From Cyanobacteria bacterium QS_4_48_99 (GTDB lineage Bacteria; Cyanobacteriota; Cyanobacteriia; Cyanobacteriales; Rubidibacteraceae), in contig PXPT01000086.1 of the NCBI GenBank assembly GCA_003021505.1, forward strand, positions 1 through 41,010: 41,010 bases of DNA. The letters run 5' to 3'. Of the stretch, positions 16,457-25,952 are shown piece by piece. A model generated the notes under the pieces. It was not told the origin of the DNA, did no database searches, and saw only the letters and a list, made by a program, of their open reading frames with translations. Numbering within the stretch: position 1 is the stretch's first letter; each line of letters begins with the position of its first letter. The position numbers and the translations under genes were made by a program.

Positions 16457-18913
16457 ATGACTAATCTAGATTGGGTGCGGTTGCAGAAGGCGCTTTCGGT
16501 AGAAGCTGAACATGGCTTCACTGACTTAGTAGGCAAACAGTATCGCTTTAGCGAATTTCTTTGCCTGAGCCTTGGGAAATGCCCTGCAGGAGCAACGCCA
16601 GAGCAGCGACGCCGCTGGCAGGAAATGGCGGCGGAGTTTGCCAATTATTCTCACAAGAGCATGGCACAACGGCAGCATTTGGTGGCAGATGCTCGCCGCT
16701 TCCTCCAGGAACTGAAGCAAGCGAGTGAAGCGCCTTCAGAACCTCCCAAACCGAACTCGCCCAAAACCTCGCCTCTAGCTTCTTCTCCCAAAAGCGCAGG
16801 GAATCGCTCTATAACCCTGGAGCAGCCTGTAAGTGAATTAGCAGAATTAGGACGGAAGAGGAGCCACTATTTAGAACGCCTGGGCTTATTGAAAGTGCGG
16901 GATGTCCTTTTTTATTATCCCCGTGACCATATCGATTATGCTCGCCAGGTTAGTATATCCAATCTTGTCGCTGGGGAGACGGTGACGCTGGTGGGAGAGG
17001 TGAAGCGCTGCAAGTGCTTTAGCAGCCCTCGCAATCACAAATTAACCATTCTGGAGTTGGTACTGAAAGACCACACGGGTCAAATTAAGCTCAATCGCTT
17101 CTTTGCGGGCGCTCGCTTTAGCAATCGGGGGTGGCAGGAGCGACAGAAACGTCAGTATCCGGTGGGAGCTGTGGCGGCTGCTTCTGGGTTGGTGAAAAAG
17201 AATAAATATGGCTTGACTCTGGATGAACCCGAAATCGAGATTTTGGACCATCCTGGGGGAAGTATTGATTCGGTTAAAATCGGTCGCGTGCTGCCTGTTT
17301 ATCCCTTAACTGAGGGTGTGCCAGCCGATGTGGTACGACGGGCGGTAATTGCAGCGATGCCAGCCGCTCGGCAATTGCAAGAGCCTCTTCCGGCGGAGTT
17401 ACGCAAGCAGTATGGGTTGATGGGGTTGAAGGAGGCGATCGCCAATATTCATTTTCCCGAAGATAATGATACCCTTACCCATGCTAGGCGGCGACTTGTG
17501 TTCGATGAGTTTTTCTATCTCCAACTGGGATTCCTCCAACGTCGGCAACAACAGCGCCAATCTCAAAGCAGTGCCATCCTTACGCCCACTGGTGAGCTAA
17601 TTGACTGCTTTAAGCAGTTGCTTCCTTTTGAGCTAACCAATGCCCAAAAACAGGTCATCAGTGACATTCTCAAAGATTTGCCCTCCTCTACCCCCATGAA
17701 TCGCCTCGTGCAGGGGGATGTGGGTTCCGGTAAAACCGTTGTGGCTGTCTTTGCTATCCTAGCAGCGATTCAATCGGGCTACCAAGCTGCATTGATGGCT
17801 CCTACGGAGGTGCTAGCAGAACAGCATTACCGCAAGTTAGTGAGCTGGTTTAATCTCTTGCATCTGCCCGTGGAATTGCTCACTGGTTCCACCACAGCGC
17901 CCAAGCGTCGAGAAATCCACGCCCAACTAGAAACGGGTGAACTGCCCCTGTTAGTTGGAACTCATGCGCTCATTCAAGACCCCGTGAACTTCCAGCGCCT
18001 CGGTTTAGTCGTCATTGATGAACAGCACCGCTTTGGAGTGCAGCAGCGGGCGCGTTTGCTCAACAAGGGACACTCACCCCACGTCCTAACTATGACCGCA
18101 ACGCCCATTCCCCGCACCCTGGCACTCACCTTGCATGGCGATTTGGATGTTTCTCAAATAGACGAAATGCCCCCAGGACGACAAGAGATTCAAACAACTG
18201 TCTTAACAGGTAAAGAGCGCACCCATGCCTATGATTTAATTCGGCGCGAAGTGGCCCAGGGACGGCAAGCTTACATTGTTTTGCCTCTAGTGGAAGAATC
18301 GGAGAAGCTGGATGTTCGCTCCGCAGTGGAAGAATATCAACGGCTGCAAGAGAGTATTTTTCCAGAGTTTCAGGTGGGGCTACTGCATGGTCGCATGAGT
18401 GCTGCTGAGAAGGATGAGGCGCTCAGTGCTTTTCGGGACAAGGAGACGCAAATTATTGTCTCTACGACGGTGATTGAAGTGGGCGTGGACATTCCCAATG
18501 CCACTGTGATGCTCATTGAAAATGCTGAGCGATTTGGGTTGTCCCAGCTTCACCAACTACGAGGACGGGTGGGTCGAGGTGAGCATCAATCTTACTGCCT
18601 GTTGATGAGTGCTTCTAAAACAGATACAGCAAAGCAGCGTTTGGGGGCATTGGAACAATCCCAGGATGGCTTCTTTATCTCCGAGATGGATATGCGCTTT
18701 CGCGGTCCAGGAGAGGTGCTGGGCAAGCGCCAATCGGGATTGCCAGATTTTGCCCTAGCAAGTTTAGTCGAAGACCAGGAAGTATTAGTGTTGGCACGGG
18801 AAGCAGCAGAGAAACTCACCCTTGCTGATGCCACGCTGAGTGGCTTTCCCTCCCTACAAAGCGAGTTGGATGCTCGCTATCAGCGGATGATGGGTAAGGC
18901 AATTTTGACTTAA
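16457..18913 (+). CDS. recG: ATP-dependent DNA helicase RecG
   Basis: The protein is about 818 aa, longer than E. coli RecG (693 aa) because of a ~120-residue N-terminal extension found in cyanobacteria. The wedge/OB domain follows (GLLKVRDVLFYYPRDHIDY; GETVTLVGEVKRCKCF). The helicase core has Walker A QGDVGSGKT (about 419), DEQHRFG as motif II (about 521), TMTATPIPRTLAL as motif III, and motif VI QLRGRVGRGEHQSYCLL. RecG remodels stalled replication forks and branched DNA. The C-terminus is complete (SELDARYQRMMGKAILT). Probably in one transcript with the preceding gene. Confidence 0.97.
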   Translation: MTNLDWVRLQKALSVEAEHGFTDLVGKQYRFSEFLCLSLGKCPAGATPEQRRRWQEMAAEFANYSHKSMAQRQHLVADARRFLQELKQASEAPSEPPKPNSPKTSPLASSPKSAGNRSITLEQPVSELAELGRKRSHYLERLGLLKVRDVLFYYPRDHIDYARQVSISNLVAGETVTLVGEVKRCKCFSSPRNHKLTILELVLKDHTGQIKLNRFFAGARFSNRGWQERQKRQYPVGAVAAASGLVKKNKYGLTLDEPEIEILDHPGGSIDSVKIGRVLPVYPLTEGVPADVVRRAVIAAMPAARQLQEPLPAELRKQYGLMGLKEAIANIHFPEDNDTLTHARRRLVFDEFFYLQLGFLQRRQQQRQSQSSAILTPTGELIDCFKQLLPFELTNAQKQVISDILKDLPSSTPMNRLVQGDVGSGKTVVAVFAILAAIQSGYQAALMAPTEVLAEQHYRKLVSWFNLLHLPVELLTGSTTAPKRREIHAQLETGELPLLVGTHALIQDPVNFQRLGLVVIDEQHRFGVQQRARLLNKGHSPHVLTMTATPIPRTLALTLHGDLDVSQIDEMPPGRQEIQTTVLTGKERTHAYDLIRREVAQGRQAYIVLPLVEESEKLDVRSAVEEYQRLQESIFPEFQVGLLHGRMSAAEKDEALSAFRDKETQIIVSTTVIEVGVDIPNATVMLIENAERFGLSQLHQLRGRVGRGEHQSYCLLMSASKTDTAKQRLGALEQSQDGFFISEMDMRFRGPGEVLGKRQSGLPDFALASLVEDQEVLVLAREAAEKLTLADATLSGFPSLQSELDARYQRMMGKAILT

Positions 18914-18967
18914 CTCGAATATCACGCTTGTTAGTGCAATGGGGTTTAAGATGTGGTACTGTCACGC

Positions 18968-19288
18968 TTAAAGGATAAAGGTTAAGGGTTGGAGACGCGG
19001 AGACACGGGGACGCGGGGAAGAAGTGAGAGTGTGTAAGGAAAGGTGAGGCGTGAGCGCGTGAGAGAGTGACAGAAAAGGACATGGGGAGGCGCGGACGCG
19101 CAGACGCGGGTACACAAAGAGCAGAGGAGCTCTCGGGAAGTAAGAAAAAGCAGAGGGGATAAAAGCAGATCAATCTTTCTCCTCCACAGCTGGGCACCTC
19201 TGCACTTGGGCACCTCCTCACTCTCTCACTCCTCACCCCTCACTTTCCGCTCTCCGCGTCGCCGCTCAAGTCCTGAAGGGACTCTCCC
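18968..19288. repeat. Purine-rich dispersed repeat block, gene-free spacer
   Basis: The left half is GGAGACGCGGAGACACGGGG-like and continues GAAGAAGTGAGAGTGTG; the right half has CACCTCCTCACTCTCTCACTCC and CCGCTCTCCGCGTCGCCG. The halves are broadly complementary. It fills the space between the convergent recG and histidine kinase genes. Frames within it are repeat artefacts, not genes. Confidence 0.65.
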
Positions 19289-20476
19289 TCACTCCATCCT
19301 CACTTTTCGTGGGAAAGTAAGAGTGAACTTAGAGCCTTCTCCTTCTTGAGACTCAAGCTCAATTTCTCCCTGTAGGAGTTTGACTAGGCGCGATGCGATT
19401 GTCAACCCTAGCCCCGTACTCCCCTCTCTTTCTTGACTACTATGGGCACGGGAGAAAGGAGCGAAAATATAGTCTCGATCTTCTGGAGAAATTCCGATTC
19501 CTGTATCAGCTATAATTAAAGACCATTTTTCATCAGATAGCGCTTCGCAATTTACGCTGATTGAGCCTTCGTCCGTGTAGCGAACAGCATTACTAAGAAA
19601 ATTGGTTAAAGCTTGTTGTAACCGAGAAGGATCTGTAGTCACTTGGGTGGGGGCGCGATCGCAATTATTTTCTAGTTGCAACCCTTTATCTTCAGCAAGT
19701 GGTTCAATCGTTTCCATCGCGCTGTTGATAACAGAACGGACATCAATTGAGACAAGTTGCAGTTTGCTGTTGCCGGCATCGAAGCGAGAGATTTCTAGCG
19801 AATCATTTACCAATTGAAGTAACTGTCTGCTCGAACGTAGTACGCGCTCGAGATTATTAATATTCCTAGCTTCTCCCTCATCTTTTTGGGGGGGTTGCTG
19901 ACGCTGAAGCAGTTGAGCATACCCCATAATTGAATTTAGTGGGGTTTTAATTTCATGTGCAAGCTGAGAAAAGCTGTCTTGACTATAGCCCAGCAGGCGT
20001 TTGAGTTCTTGATTGTTGGTTACTAGTTGCTGCCTAATCTTCTCCTGCCTTTGTATTTTATCTTCCACAAACTTATCAAAGCACTGAGAAATTGCTTCGT
20101 CAACCACAGCATCGATGCGGCGAAAAGAGAAGTTTAATTCGTGAGGTGATAACTGAAGTAAATCTGGCTCCAAAGTTGAGAAAATAGTTAGGCGAAGTAA
20201 ACGATATTCTCCGGCAATTTCGTTCGCCTCAAATCCTAGTGCTGCTCGCTGGCTGCCATGCTCCAAACTTGCTTTAACAACTGTCTCTAGATCTTCTTCT
20301 TCAGTTTTATCTGCCACTGATATTAGTGCTTCAATTACTTTGGGGACTGAATCGCCTAAAGCAGTTTCGGGCAAGTTTTTTGATATCTCTATATAGCGAC
20401 TTGCGCGAACTTTTTCTTTCCAACTTTCAAAAATCAGATCAGTTTTATTAGCCAAAAGTTTACTTAGATTTGACAT
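19289..20476 (-). CDS. Sensor histidine kinase with RsbRD-like N-terminal domain
   Basis: The 395-aa cytoplasmic protein has no membrane helices. Residues 1-150 are all-helical and resemble the RsbRD N-terminal sensor domain (LLANKTDLIFESWKEKVR; EHGSQRAALGFEANEIAGEYRLLR). A short coiled coil leads to the HisKA domain with phospho-acceptor His 174 (SQLAHEIKTPLNSIMGYAQLL). The HATPase domain has the N box LTNFLSNAVRYTDEGS, G1 DTGIGISPED, and G2 GSTGLGLTIASRLV. It should autophosphorylate and pass phosphate to an unlinked response regulator; none is adjacent. It is an orphan kinase and its signal is unknown. Its upstream region (20477-20736) is AT-rich with an AGTGGA/TCCACT dyad near 20536-20569. 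Confidence 0.92.
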   Translation of the reverse strand: MSNLSKLLANKTDLIFESWKEKVRASRYIEISKNLPETALGDSVPKVIEALISVADKTEEEDLETVVKASLEHGSQRAALGFEANEIAGEYRLLRLTIFSTLEPDLLQLSPHELNFSFRRIDAVVDEAISQCFDKFVEDKIQRQEKIRQQLVTNNQELKRLLGYSQDSFSQLAHEIKTPLNSIMGYAQLLQRQQPPQKDEGEARNINNLERVLRSSRQLLQLVNDSLEISRFDAGNSKLQLVSIDVRSVINSAMETIEPLAEDKGLQLENNCDRAPTQVTTDPSRLQQALTNFLSNAVRYTDEGSISVNCEALSDEKWSLIIADTGIGISPEDRDYIFAPFSRAHSSQEREGSTGLGLTIASRLVKLLQGEIELESQEGEGSKFTLTFPRKVRME

Positions 20477-20736
20477 AACTATATCGCGGTTCCCAGACCC
20501 GTAAGGTACAAAATTAGAATGCGATCACTAGTCAGAGTGGACTTCAAGTGTACTCCACTTAAGTGAAAACTGCTATAACTTAAATTACAGTTATAAAATA
20601 CCGATTAAAACTGTATAATATAAGTAACAATTTTAACAGTTCTCGGTGGAGTGCAACATACTTCGCTGGAGGGGAGAGGCGCACCTCACCTCTGCCCATC
20701 TGCCACCTTCACCATCCCATGGTTATGCAACGCCCT

Positions 20737-22095
20737 TTAATGTTGAACCGTCATCTGCACCCCGCCAGAGGGAACAATGGTGATACCGCGACGCACAGGC
20801 TGCACCTGGGGCTGCTCTGCCAAGCTAAGTTGTAAGCGTGAGATAACTGTTCCCAGCACTAGCTTCATTTCAAATAAGGAAAATGCGCCACCAATGCAGG
20901 CGCGGGATCCACCTCCAAAGGGAAAATATTCGTAGGGGGAATACTTGCGTTCGAGGAATCGTTCTGGTTGAAATTGGCGAGGGTTTGGGAAAGTTTCTCG
21001 GCGATGATGAGCTATATAGATGCAGGGAACGAGGATGGTTCCTGGTTCAAAATTATAGCTTTTAATTTCTAAGGGCTGCTTGACCACTCGCGGCTGGGAA
21101 ATTAAGGCAATCGGGTAAACGCGCAGGGTTTCTTGGCAGACTGCGTTAAGGTAAGGGAGTTGAGCGATCGCTTCGGAATGGGGTTTCTTACCCAGGGTGT
21201 GGAGTTCCGCTTGCAGTTTTGATGCCACCCCAGTGGAAGAATAGATCCAATAAAACGCCCAGGCGAGGGAAGAAGCTGTAGTTTCGTGACCAAGTAATAA
21301 TAGCGTAATTAACTGATCGCGTAACTCCCCATCCGTCATGGGTTGACCATCCTCATCCTGTGCCGACATCAGCAAGCTGAGAATATCCGTGCGCGAACTG
21401 TAATCTTGACGGCGGCGATCGGCAATTTCGGCGTAAATCAGTTCATCAATTTGCTTCTGGCGTTGCAGAAAGTGCCCCCAAGGACTTCCAGCCCCTAAAT
21501 CTTTCTGTAAGGGAGGGAAGAAAAACAGAGTGGAGTAGAGAGGATTGGTAATTGCCTCCAGCATTTCTGCAATTAGAGTTTTAAGCTGCTGGTAACGCGC
21601 TCCTGGCTCGATTCCAAATACCACCCGCAGGATGACTTGGAGGGTAATTTCACACATCCACTCTCGCATGGAGAACGAGGAGTTCCGGGGGAGTTGAGCA
21701 ATGACTTGTTCAGTAATTTCAGAAATTAACTCTCCGTAAACCTGCATCCTTTCCCCGTGAAAAGGGGGCATCAACAGTTTGCGCTGGCGTTGGTGACGAT
21801 TGCCATCGAGCATCATCAGAGATTTTTCCCCAGTTAATGGTTTAAAAACGTGCGTCACCTTGCCCAGTTCAAATTGCCCAGGCGAAGCGGTAAATACAGC
21901 TTTCACTGCCTCCGGATTGCCCAGAAACACCACAGGCGGCGAATTGATTCCCAGTACCCGCGCTGTGAAGATATCGCCATAGCGATGGGCACAGGCATCA
22001 AAAAAATTAATCGGATTCGCAATGAGTTGAATTGTCTGAAATAACGAAGGTGTACTAGAACCGTCAGGCAATTTCACAGATTGTTTATTAGTCAC
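20737..22095 (-). CDS. Cytochrome P450, CYP110-like (downstream paralogue)
   Basis: The 452-aa protein has the complete P450 set: oxygen-binding helix I LLLLGHETTASSLAW, ExxR in CQETLRVYP, PERF (FQPERFLERKYSPYEYFPFGGG) and the heme-thiolate Cys in FGGGSRACIGGAFSLFEMK. There is no membrane anchor, as in other bacterial P450s. It resembles the cyanobacterial CYP110 group, some of which act on fatty acids or terpenes; the substrate here is unknown. I chose GTG 22095, giving VTNKQSVKLPDG, because the 13-bp GGAGCGAAGCGAC motif abuts it; an upstream ATG at 22116 would translate that motif. It is a close paralogue of the gene at 22486 and on the same strand. Confidence 0.94.
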   Translation of the reverse strand: MTNKQSVKLPDGSSTPSLFQTIQLIANPINFFDACAHRYGDIFTARVLGINSPPVVFLGNPEAVKAVFTASPGQFELGKVTHVFKPLTGEKSLMMLDGNRHQRQRKLLMPPFHGERMQVYGELISEITEQVIAQLPRNSSFSMREWMCEITLQVILRVVFGIEPGARYQQLKTLIAEMLEAITNPLYSTLFFFPPLQKDLGAGSPWGHFLQRQKQIDELIYAEIADRRRQDYSSRTDILSLLMSAQDEDGQPMTDGELRDQLITLLLLGHETTASSLAWAFYWIYSSTGVASKLQAELHTLGKKPHSEAIAQLPYLNAVCQETLRVYPIALISQPRVVKQPLEIKSYNFEPGTILVPCIYIAHHRRETFPNPRQFQPERFLERKYSPYEYFPFGGGSRACIGGAFSLFEMKLVLGTVISRLQLSLAEQPQVQPVRRGITIVPSGGVQMTVQH

Positions 22096-22108
22096 GTCGC
22101 TTCGCTCC
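22096..22108 (-). promoter_or_regulatory. 13-bp repeat in ribosome-binding position before the P450 gene
   Basis: GGAGCGAAGCGAC directly abuts the GTG start codon, with GGAG nine bases from it. Identical to the motifs before selO and the Uma2 gene. Confidence 0.6.
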
Positions 22109-22492
22109 AAATGCAAAATTCAGAATGCCTTCGGTTCGGGCTTCTTACATTTTCGGAGGCGCTGGGTGATGGATGTTTTGAAGGTGCCAACGTTGTTCGC
22201 ACCCCGCGCCCTTCCGAATAAATCCGCGCACACCACTGATCGCCGAGAGGAAACCTTACGGGGCGGACATCTTCAAGCTTCGAGGTTCCCTCGAAGCCCG
22301 TGTCCTTGCTTTTAAAGGTTTCAGTGTTCCTCGAACACCATCCCTCCGAAATTAAGCCCTCACAAAATTAAAAATTAGGACTCAACTCCTTAAAAAGCTT
22401 GGGAGCTTGAGAGTGTCGAGTGCCTAGATTTTTCCCGTTTACGGATTGGGCGTGAACCATTTTTTGAACTTTAAATTTTAAATTTTTAATTG
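22109..22492. repeat. Intergenic repeat module between the two P450 genes
   Basis: This roughly 390-bp gene-free spacer has, from the upstream gene's stop codon leftward, an AT-rich run (TTTGAACTTTAAATTTT), GGGCGTGAACC (22448-22458) and TTAGGACTCAACTCCTT (about 22376-22392), ending at the 13-bp start-site motif. The spacer at 39974-40191 has the same elements in the same order. A CTTCGAGGTTCCCTCGAAG palindrome lies near 22275-22293. Confidence 0.6.
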
Positions 22493-23865
22493 CTTGTCAC
22501 AGGTTCGCTCGGTTGCTCTTGAGGCTTCCGCGTACCAGTCTTTACCATCTTCACTTCGCCAGGGGCAAGCGTAACACCGCGACGTTGAGGTTTAACCGGT
22601 TTGGAATCAGCCAGCGTCAAGTGGTTATTAGACAGAATGGTTGCCAGCACCAGCTTCATTTCCAACATCGCCAAAGCTGCACCAACACAGCGACGGTTGC
22701 CGCCACCGAAAGGGATAAACTCATAGGGAGAGAATTGGTGTTCTAGAAAGCGCTCGGGTTTAAACTGTTTCGAGTCGGGATATAAATCCTCACGATGATG
22801 AATTAGATAGATACAGCCCACTAGCACCGTCCCCGGTTCTAAATCGTAGCCCATCAGCTCCGCTGGCTCTTTTACTTCGCGTGGGAAGGTGAGCATGCCT
22901 ACCGGGTAAATCCGCAGAGTTTCCTGGCAAACAGCAGTGAGATAGGGGAGTTGGGAAATGCTCATGGGATCTGGCGACTCACCGAGGCTATCCAGTTCTT
23001 CGAGCAGTTTTTCTTTAACTTCAGGCTGATGATGCACCCAGTATAGGGACCAAGCCATCGCACTGGCGGTGGTTTCATGCCCTGCAAACAGCAGCGTTAG
23101 CAACTCATCGTGCAACTCCTGATCCGCCATCGGCTTACCTGCTTCATCGCGGGCTGCCATTAGCATCGAGAGGATATCCGTGCGCTCTGGGTTAGGTTGC
23201 TCGCGGCGCTCTCTAATTTCGGTATAGAGCAGTTCGTCGATTTGCCGCTGGAGGCGAAGAAAGTATCCCCACGGACTCCATTTGCCTAAATCCCGCTGCA
23301 CGAAGCGGAAAAACAGCAAACTAGAAGTTAAAGGAGAGCGAAAAAGATCCGTTACAATCCCCAGCAGACGCTTGAGTTCCTGGTAGCGCTCTCCTTCATG
23401 GATGCCAAATACCGCCTCTAAGATTACTTGCAGAGAAATATCTTGCATAGCAGAACGAGCAGAGAAAGGTTTGCCCTGCTTCCACTGGCTCATCACTTGC
23501 TCGGTGATGTCACAGACAAGCTGGCTGTAGGCTCGCAGACGTTCTCCGTGAAAAGGAGGCATTAAGAGTTTCCGCTGCCGCTGGTGGGGGTTGCCATCCA
23601 GCATGATTACCGAGTAGTCCCCAAGTAGCGGTTGCAAAATCTCATTCCACTTACCAGGGGCACTAAACTGCTTGGTATCGTTTAAAATCTGCTGAATCGC
23701 TTGCGGGTGGTTGACGTAGACTAGGTTACTACCAAACCCAACCACCTGCGCCCTGAAAAGGTCAGGATAGTCTTGGGCAGCAGCATCCATATAGCCCACC
23801 GGATCAGCAATCCAGTGTAATCTCTGTAAAAGTGGGGGGGGGTTGGGACTATTAGGCAGTTTCAT
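22486..23865 (-). CDS. Cytochrome P450, CYP110-like (upstream paralogue)
   Basis: The 459-aa protein has helix I LLFAGHETTASAMAW, ExxR in CQETLRIYPVGML, the PERF region FKPERFLEHQFSPYEFIPFGGG and heme ligand Cys in GGGNRRCVGAALAMLEMK. It aligns with the downstream P450 along its full length (PPFHGERL..Y; MLDGNPHQRQRKLLMPPF), so the pair arose by tandem duplication. Electrons probably come from ferredoxin and its reductase, as for other cyanobacterial P450s. No terpene or polyketide genes lie nearby to suggest a substrate. Starts at ATG 23865; a poly-G tract (23832-23839, plus-strand view) near the N-terminus could be a slippage site. Confidence 0.94.
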   Translation of the reverse strand: MKLPNSPNPPPLLQRLHWIADPVGYMDAAAQDYPDLFRAQVVGFGSNLVYVNHPQAIQQILNDTKQFSAPGKWNEILQPLLGDYSVIMLDGNPHQRQRKLLMPPFHGERLRAYSQLVCDITEQVMSQWKQGKPFSARSAMQDISLQVILEAVFGIHEGERYQELKRLLGIVTDLFRSPLTSSLLFFRFVQRDLGKWSPWGYFLRLQRQIDELLYTEIRERREQPNPERTDILSMLMAARDEAGKPMADQELHDELLTLLFAGHETTASAMAWSLYWVHHQPEVKEKLLEELDSLGESPDPMSISQLPYLTAVCQETLRIYPVGMLTFPREVKEPAELMGYDLEPGTVLVGCIYLIHHREDLYPDSKQFKPERFLEHQFSPYEFIPFGGGNRRCVGAALAMLEMKLVLATILSNNHLTLADSKPVKPQRRGVTLAPGEVKMVKTGTRKPQEQPSEPVTSN

Positions 23866-24069
23866 AACGATGGCTTAGTTAGTAATAACAGGTCTTGCTT
23901 TTAATTTATCGTTTGGAATAACTATTATGCGATGCCTTGCTTCGCTCGTACTTTTGTCCCAATCTCGGTTCCTTCAGTCCTGTTCAACTCAGCTTATAAC
24001 CCAGGATGGACAGATTGACCCTAAATTTTTGATAAAATTGCTCTCAATAGAACAAGGAGTTGAAAAAAT

Positions 24070-24288
24070 ATGGATATTCTCATGCAAGTAGCGGCTGGTG
24101 AAGAATCAAGCTTTCCGATTTCATTCACCGCTGTATATGTAATCGGTTTTATTGCCGCTGTAACAATTGGCTCCATTGCTTGGTATAACTCTAAGCGTCC
24201 CACAGGATGGGAGTCAAAAGAGCGTCCTGACGTGGTTCCAGAAGTAGACAAAGAGGACAAACCTGGTGTTGGCGATCCTGATCAGTAG
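24070..24288 (+). CDS. Small single-pass membrane protein, possible photosystem II accessory protein
   Basis: The 72-aa protein has a short N-terminus, one membrane helix (about 16-40: PISFTAVYVIGFIAAVTIGSIAW), then YNSKRPTGWESKERPD and an acidic tail (VPEVDKEDKPGVGDPD). AAGGAG is 11 bases before ATG. The helix followed by WYNSKRPxGWE recalls small conserved cyanobacterial proteins such as Psb35 (Ssl2148), which associates with the CP47 module; that link is from memory of the family and unverified. It stands alone between the P450 genes and the copper locus. Confidence 0.65.
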   Translation: MDILMQVAAGEESSFPISFTAVYVIGFIAAVTIGSIAWYNSKRPTGWESKERPDVVPEVDKEDKPGVGDPDQ

Positions 24289-24309
24289 GAAGTTTTTAGC
24301 TATGCCGCC

Positions 24310-24460
24310 AGGAAGTTGAGGTGGTAAGGAGAGTCGCTTCATTTAGTAGCGCGGAGTAGGGATGACGCATTGACACAGGGAATTGTGTGTTCCGCAGCTC
24401 TCTCCGCGTCCCCGTGTCTCTGCGTTTCCGTGTCCTCATCCCTCCCAGGCATTTAAAAAA
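24310..24460. repeat. Dispersed repeat block in the spacer before the oxidase remnant
   Basis: CTCTCTCCGCGTCCCCGTGTC and CTGCGTTTCCGTGTCC belong to the same GACGCGG/CCGCGTC repeat family as at 5816-6045 and 18968-19288. The copy is short and without a gene. Confidence 0.5.
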
Positions 24461-24475
24461 ATAGTATAATCCCTC

Positions 24476-25932
24476 TCACGAGGCAATCTTGACTGTTCCC
24501 ATCATCCCCAAGTCTTCATGACCCAAGAGGTGGCAGTGATAAACCGATTTACCAGGAAAATCGCTAAAGTGGGCGCGAAGGCGTACCGTTTCTCCTGCCG
24601 GGACTAAAACCGTATCTTTCCATGCCGGATAAGGTGCTGGTTTCCCATTATGCTCGATAACTTGAAAGGGATTGACATGCAAGTGAAAGGGATGATCCAT
24701 CATGTCAGGATCGACGTTAGCCACTTCCCAATCTTCCACAGCATTTAACTTTACTTGAGTATCGATGCGCTCAGAATCGAAGGCTTTGCCGTTGATGAGA
24801 AAGACCATGCCTTTGCCAGGAGCCATCCCCATAGAAAGCTCGAAGCGGCGTAAGGTTTGAGGTTCTGGCAGTGCCTCTACAGAGAGGAGCCGCTCAGGCA
24901 ACGGCAGTGGGGAAATCGAACCGCTATAGGCAACCGTCGCCAATGTTTCAGGATTATCTTGCTGAGAATTTCCCCATCATGCCATCCCCACCCATCATCT
25001 CCATTTCTCCATGGTTATAGGCGAGATTCAACAAGCGGTACTCTCCTGGTTCCCTCTCCCCTCGCACCAGTACCTCTGCTCCTTCTCCTGGAGACAGCAG
25101 TAGTTCTTTGAGTTCTACAAGTTCAAATAGAGAACCGCCATCCGTTGCCATCAGATAAAAGGGATGGTCTTCGAGGACAAGGCGTTAAAAGCGAGAAGGA
25201 GAAACATTGAGCAAGCGCAGTCGTAGCAATCCACCCCCCGGAACTGACAAGGAAGGGTTGAGTTGACCATTCACTGTGATCAGTTGCCCCTCTCGTCCCA
25301 TCATCTGCTCCATATGGTTGGGATACGCAATCCGTCCGTTTCTACCTAGCTCAAAATCCTGTAAGACTAGGAATTATTCTTGAGCTGCTTTAATATCGGG
25401 AATTTCATCGAGTTCTCCCCGTACCACAAACAAACCAGCTAAACCGCTAAACACCTGCTCTGCTACCAAGCCGTGACGATGGGGATGATACCAAAACGTG
25501 CCAGCGGAGTGATTTTGGGGAATGGTAAATTCGTAGGTTAAAGTTTCCCCTGCCGGAATGTCGAGAAAAACATTATCCGCGTTGCCAGTCGGAGGGACGT
25601 GCAAACTGTGGTAGTGCAGGTTTGTGGGTTGAGGGAAGTTGTTGGTGAAGCGAATCCGCACCGTATTTGCTGGTTTAGCTTCCAGTCGGGGACCGGGAAC
25701 TTGTCTGTTGTAGCTCAACAGATGTGCTTGGTTGCCCCCCAGATTCAAAGAATTAGAACTCGCTTCCAAGATCAACCGCCAAAAGACCATCTGTGCTGCT
25801 ATGAAATTGAGAAAGAGATTTCAGGGTGAGAGCCTTTTGCTTGTTCCCCTGACCACACTGGCTCAATCAAACAGCACCAGCACTGCTGGCACTAAGAAGG
25901 AGAAATTGCCGACGCTTGAAACGCTGTCTCAT
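24476..25932 (-). pseudogene. Multicopper oxidase (CueO/bilirubin-oxidase-like), decayed
   Basis: The sequence follows a periplasmic multicopper oxidase. It begins MRQRFKRRQFLLLSASSAGA, a twin-arginine signal with a lipobox-like LSQCG after it. Copper sites follow in order: NLHYHSLHVPPTG (type 2/3), FWYHPHRHGLVAEQ (type 3), DHPFHLHVNPFQV, and VYHCHLLGHEDLGMMG (type 1/3). Disruptions: TGA at 25867 in the signal peptide, a frameshift near 25755, TAA at 25374, TAA at 25185 (SRF[stop]RLVLEDHP, where Tyr is expected) and a frameshift near 24953. All copper ligands survive, so the decay is recent. It follows the cupredoxin gene by 20 bp and would have been the last gene of the copper operon. Confidence 0.85.
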
Positions 25933-25952
25933 CTTCAGATATTTTTAAAGCC

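Noticed and set aside
18816-19236. Overlapping minus-strand open frames after recG
   Set aside because: Low-complexity Ser/Pro/Leu-rich translations of the purine-rich repeat.
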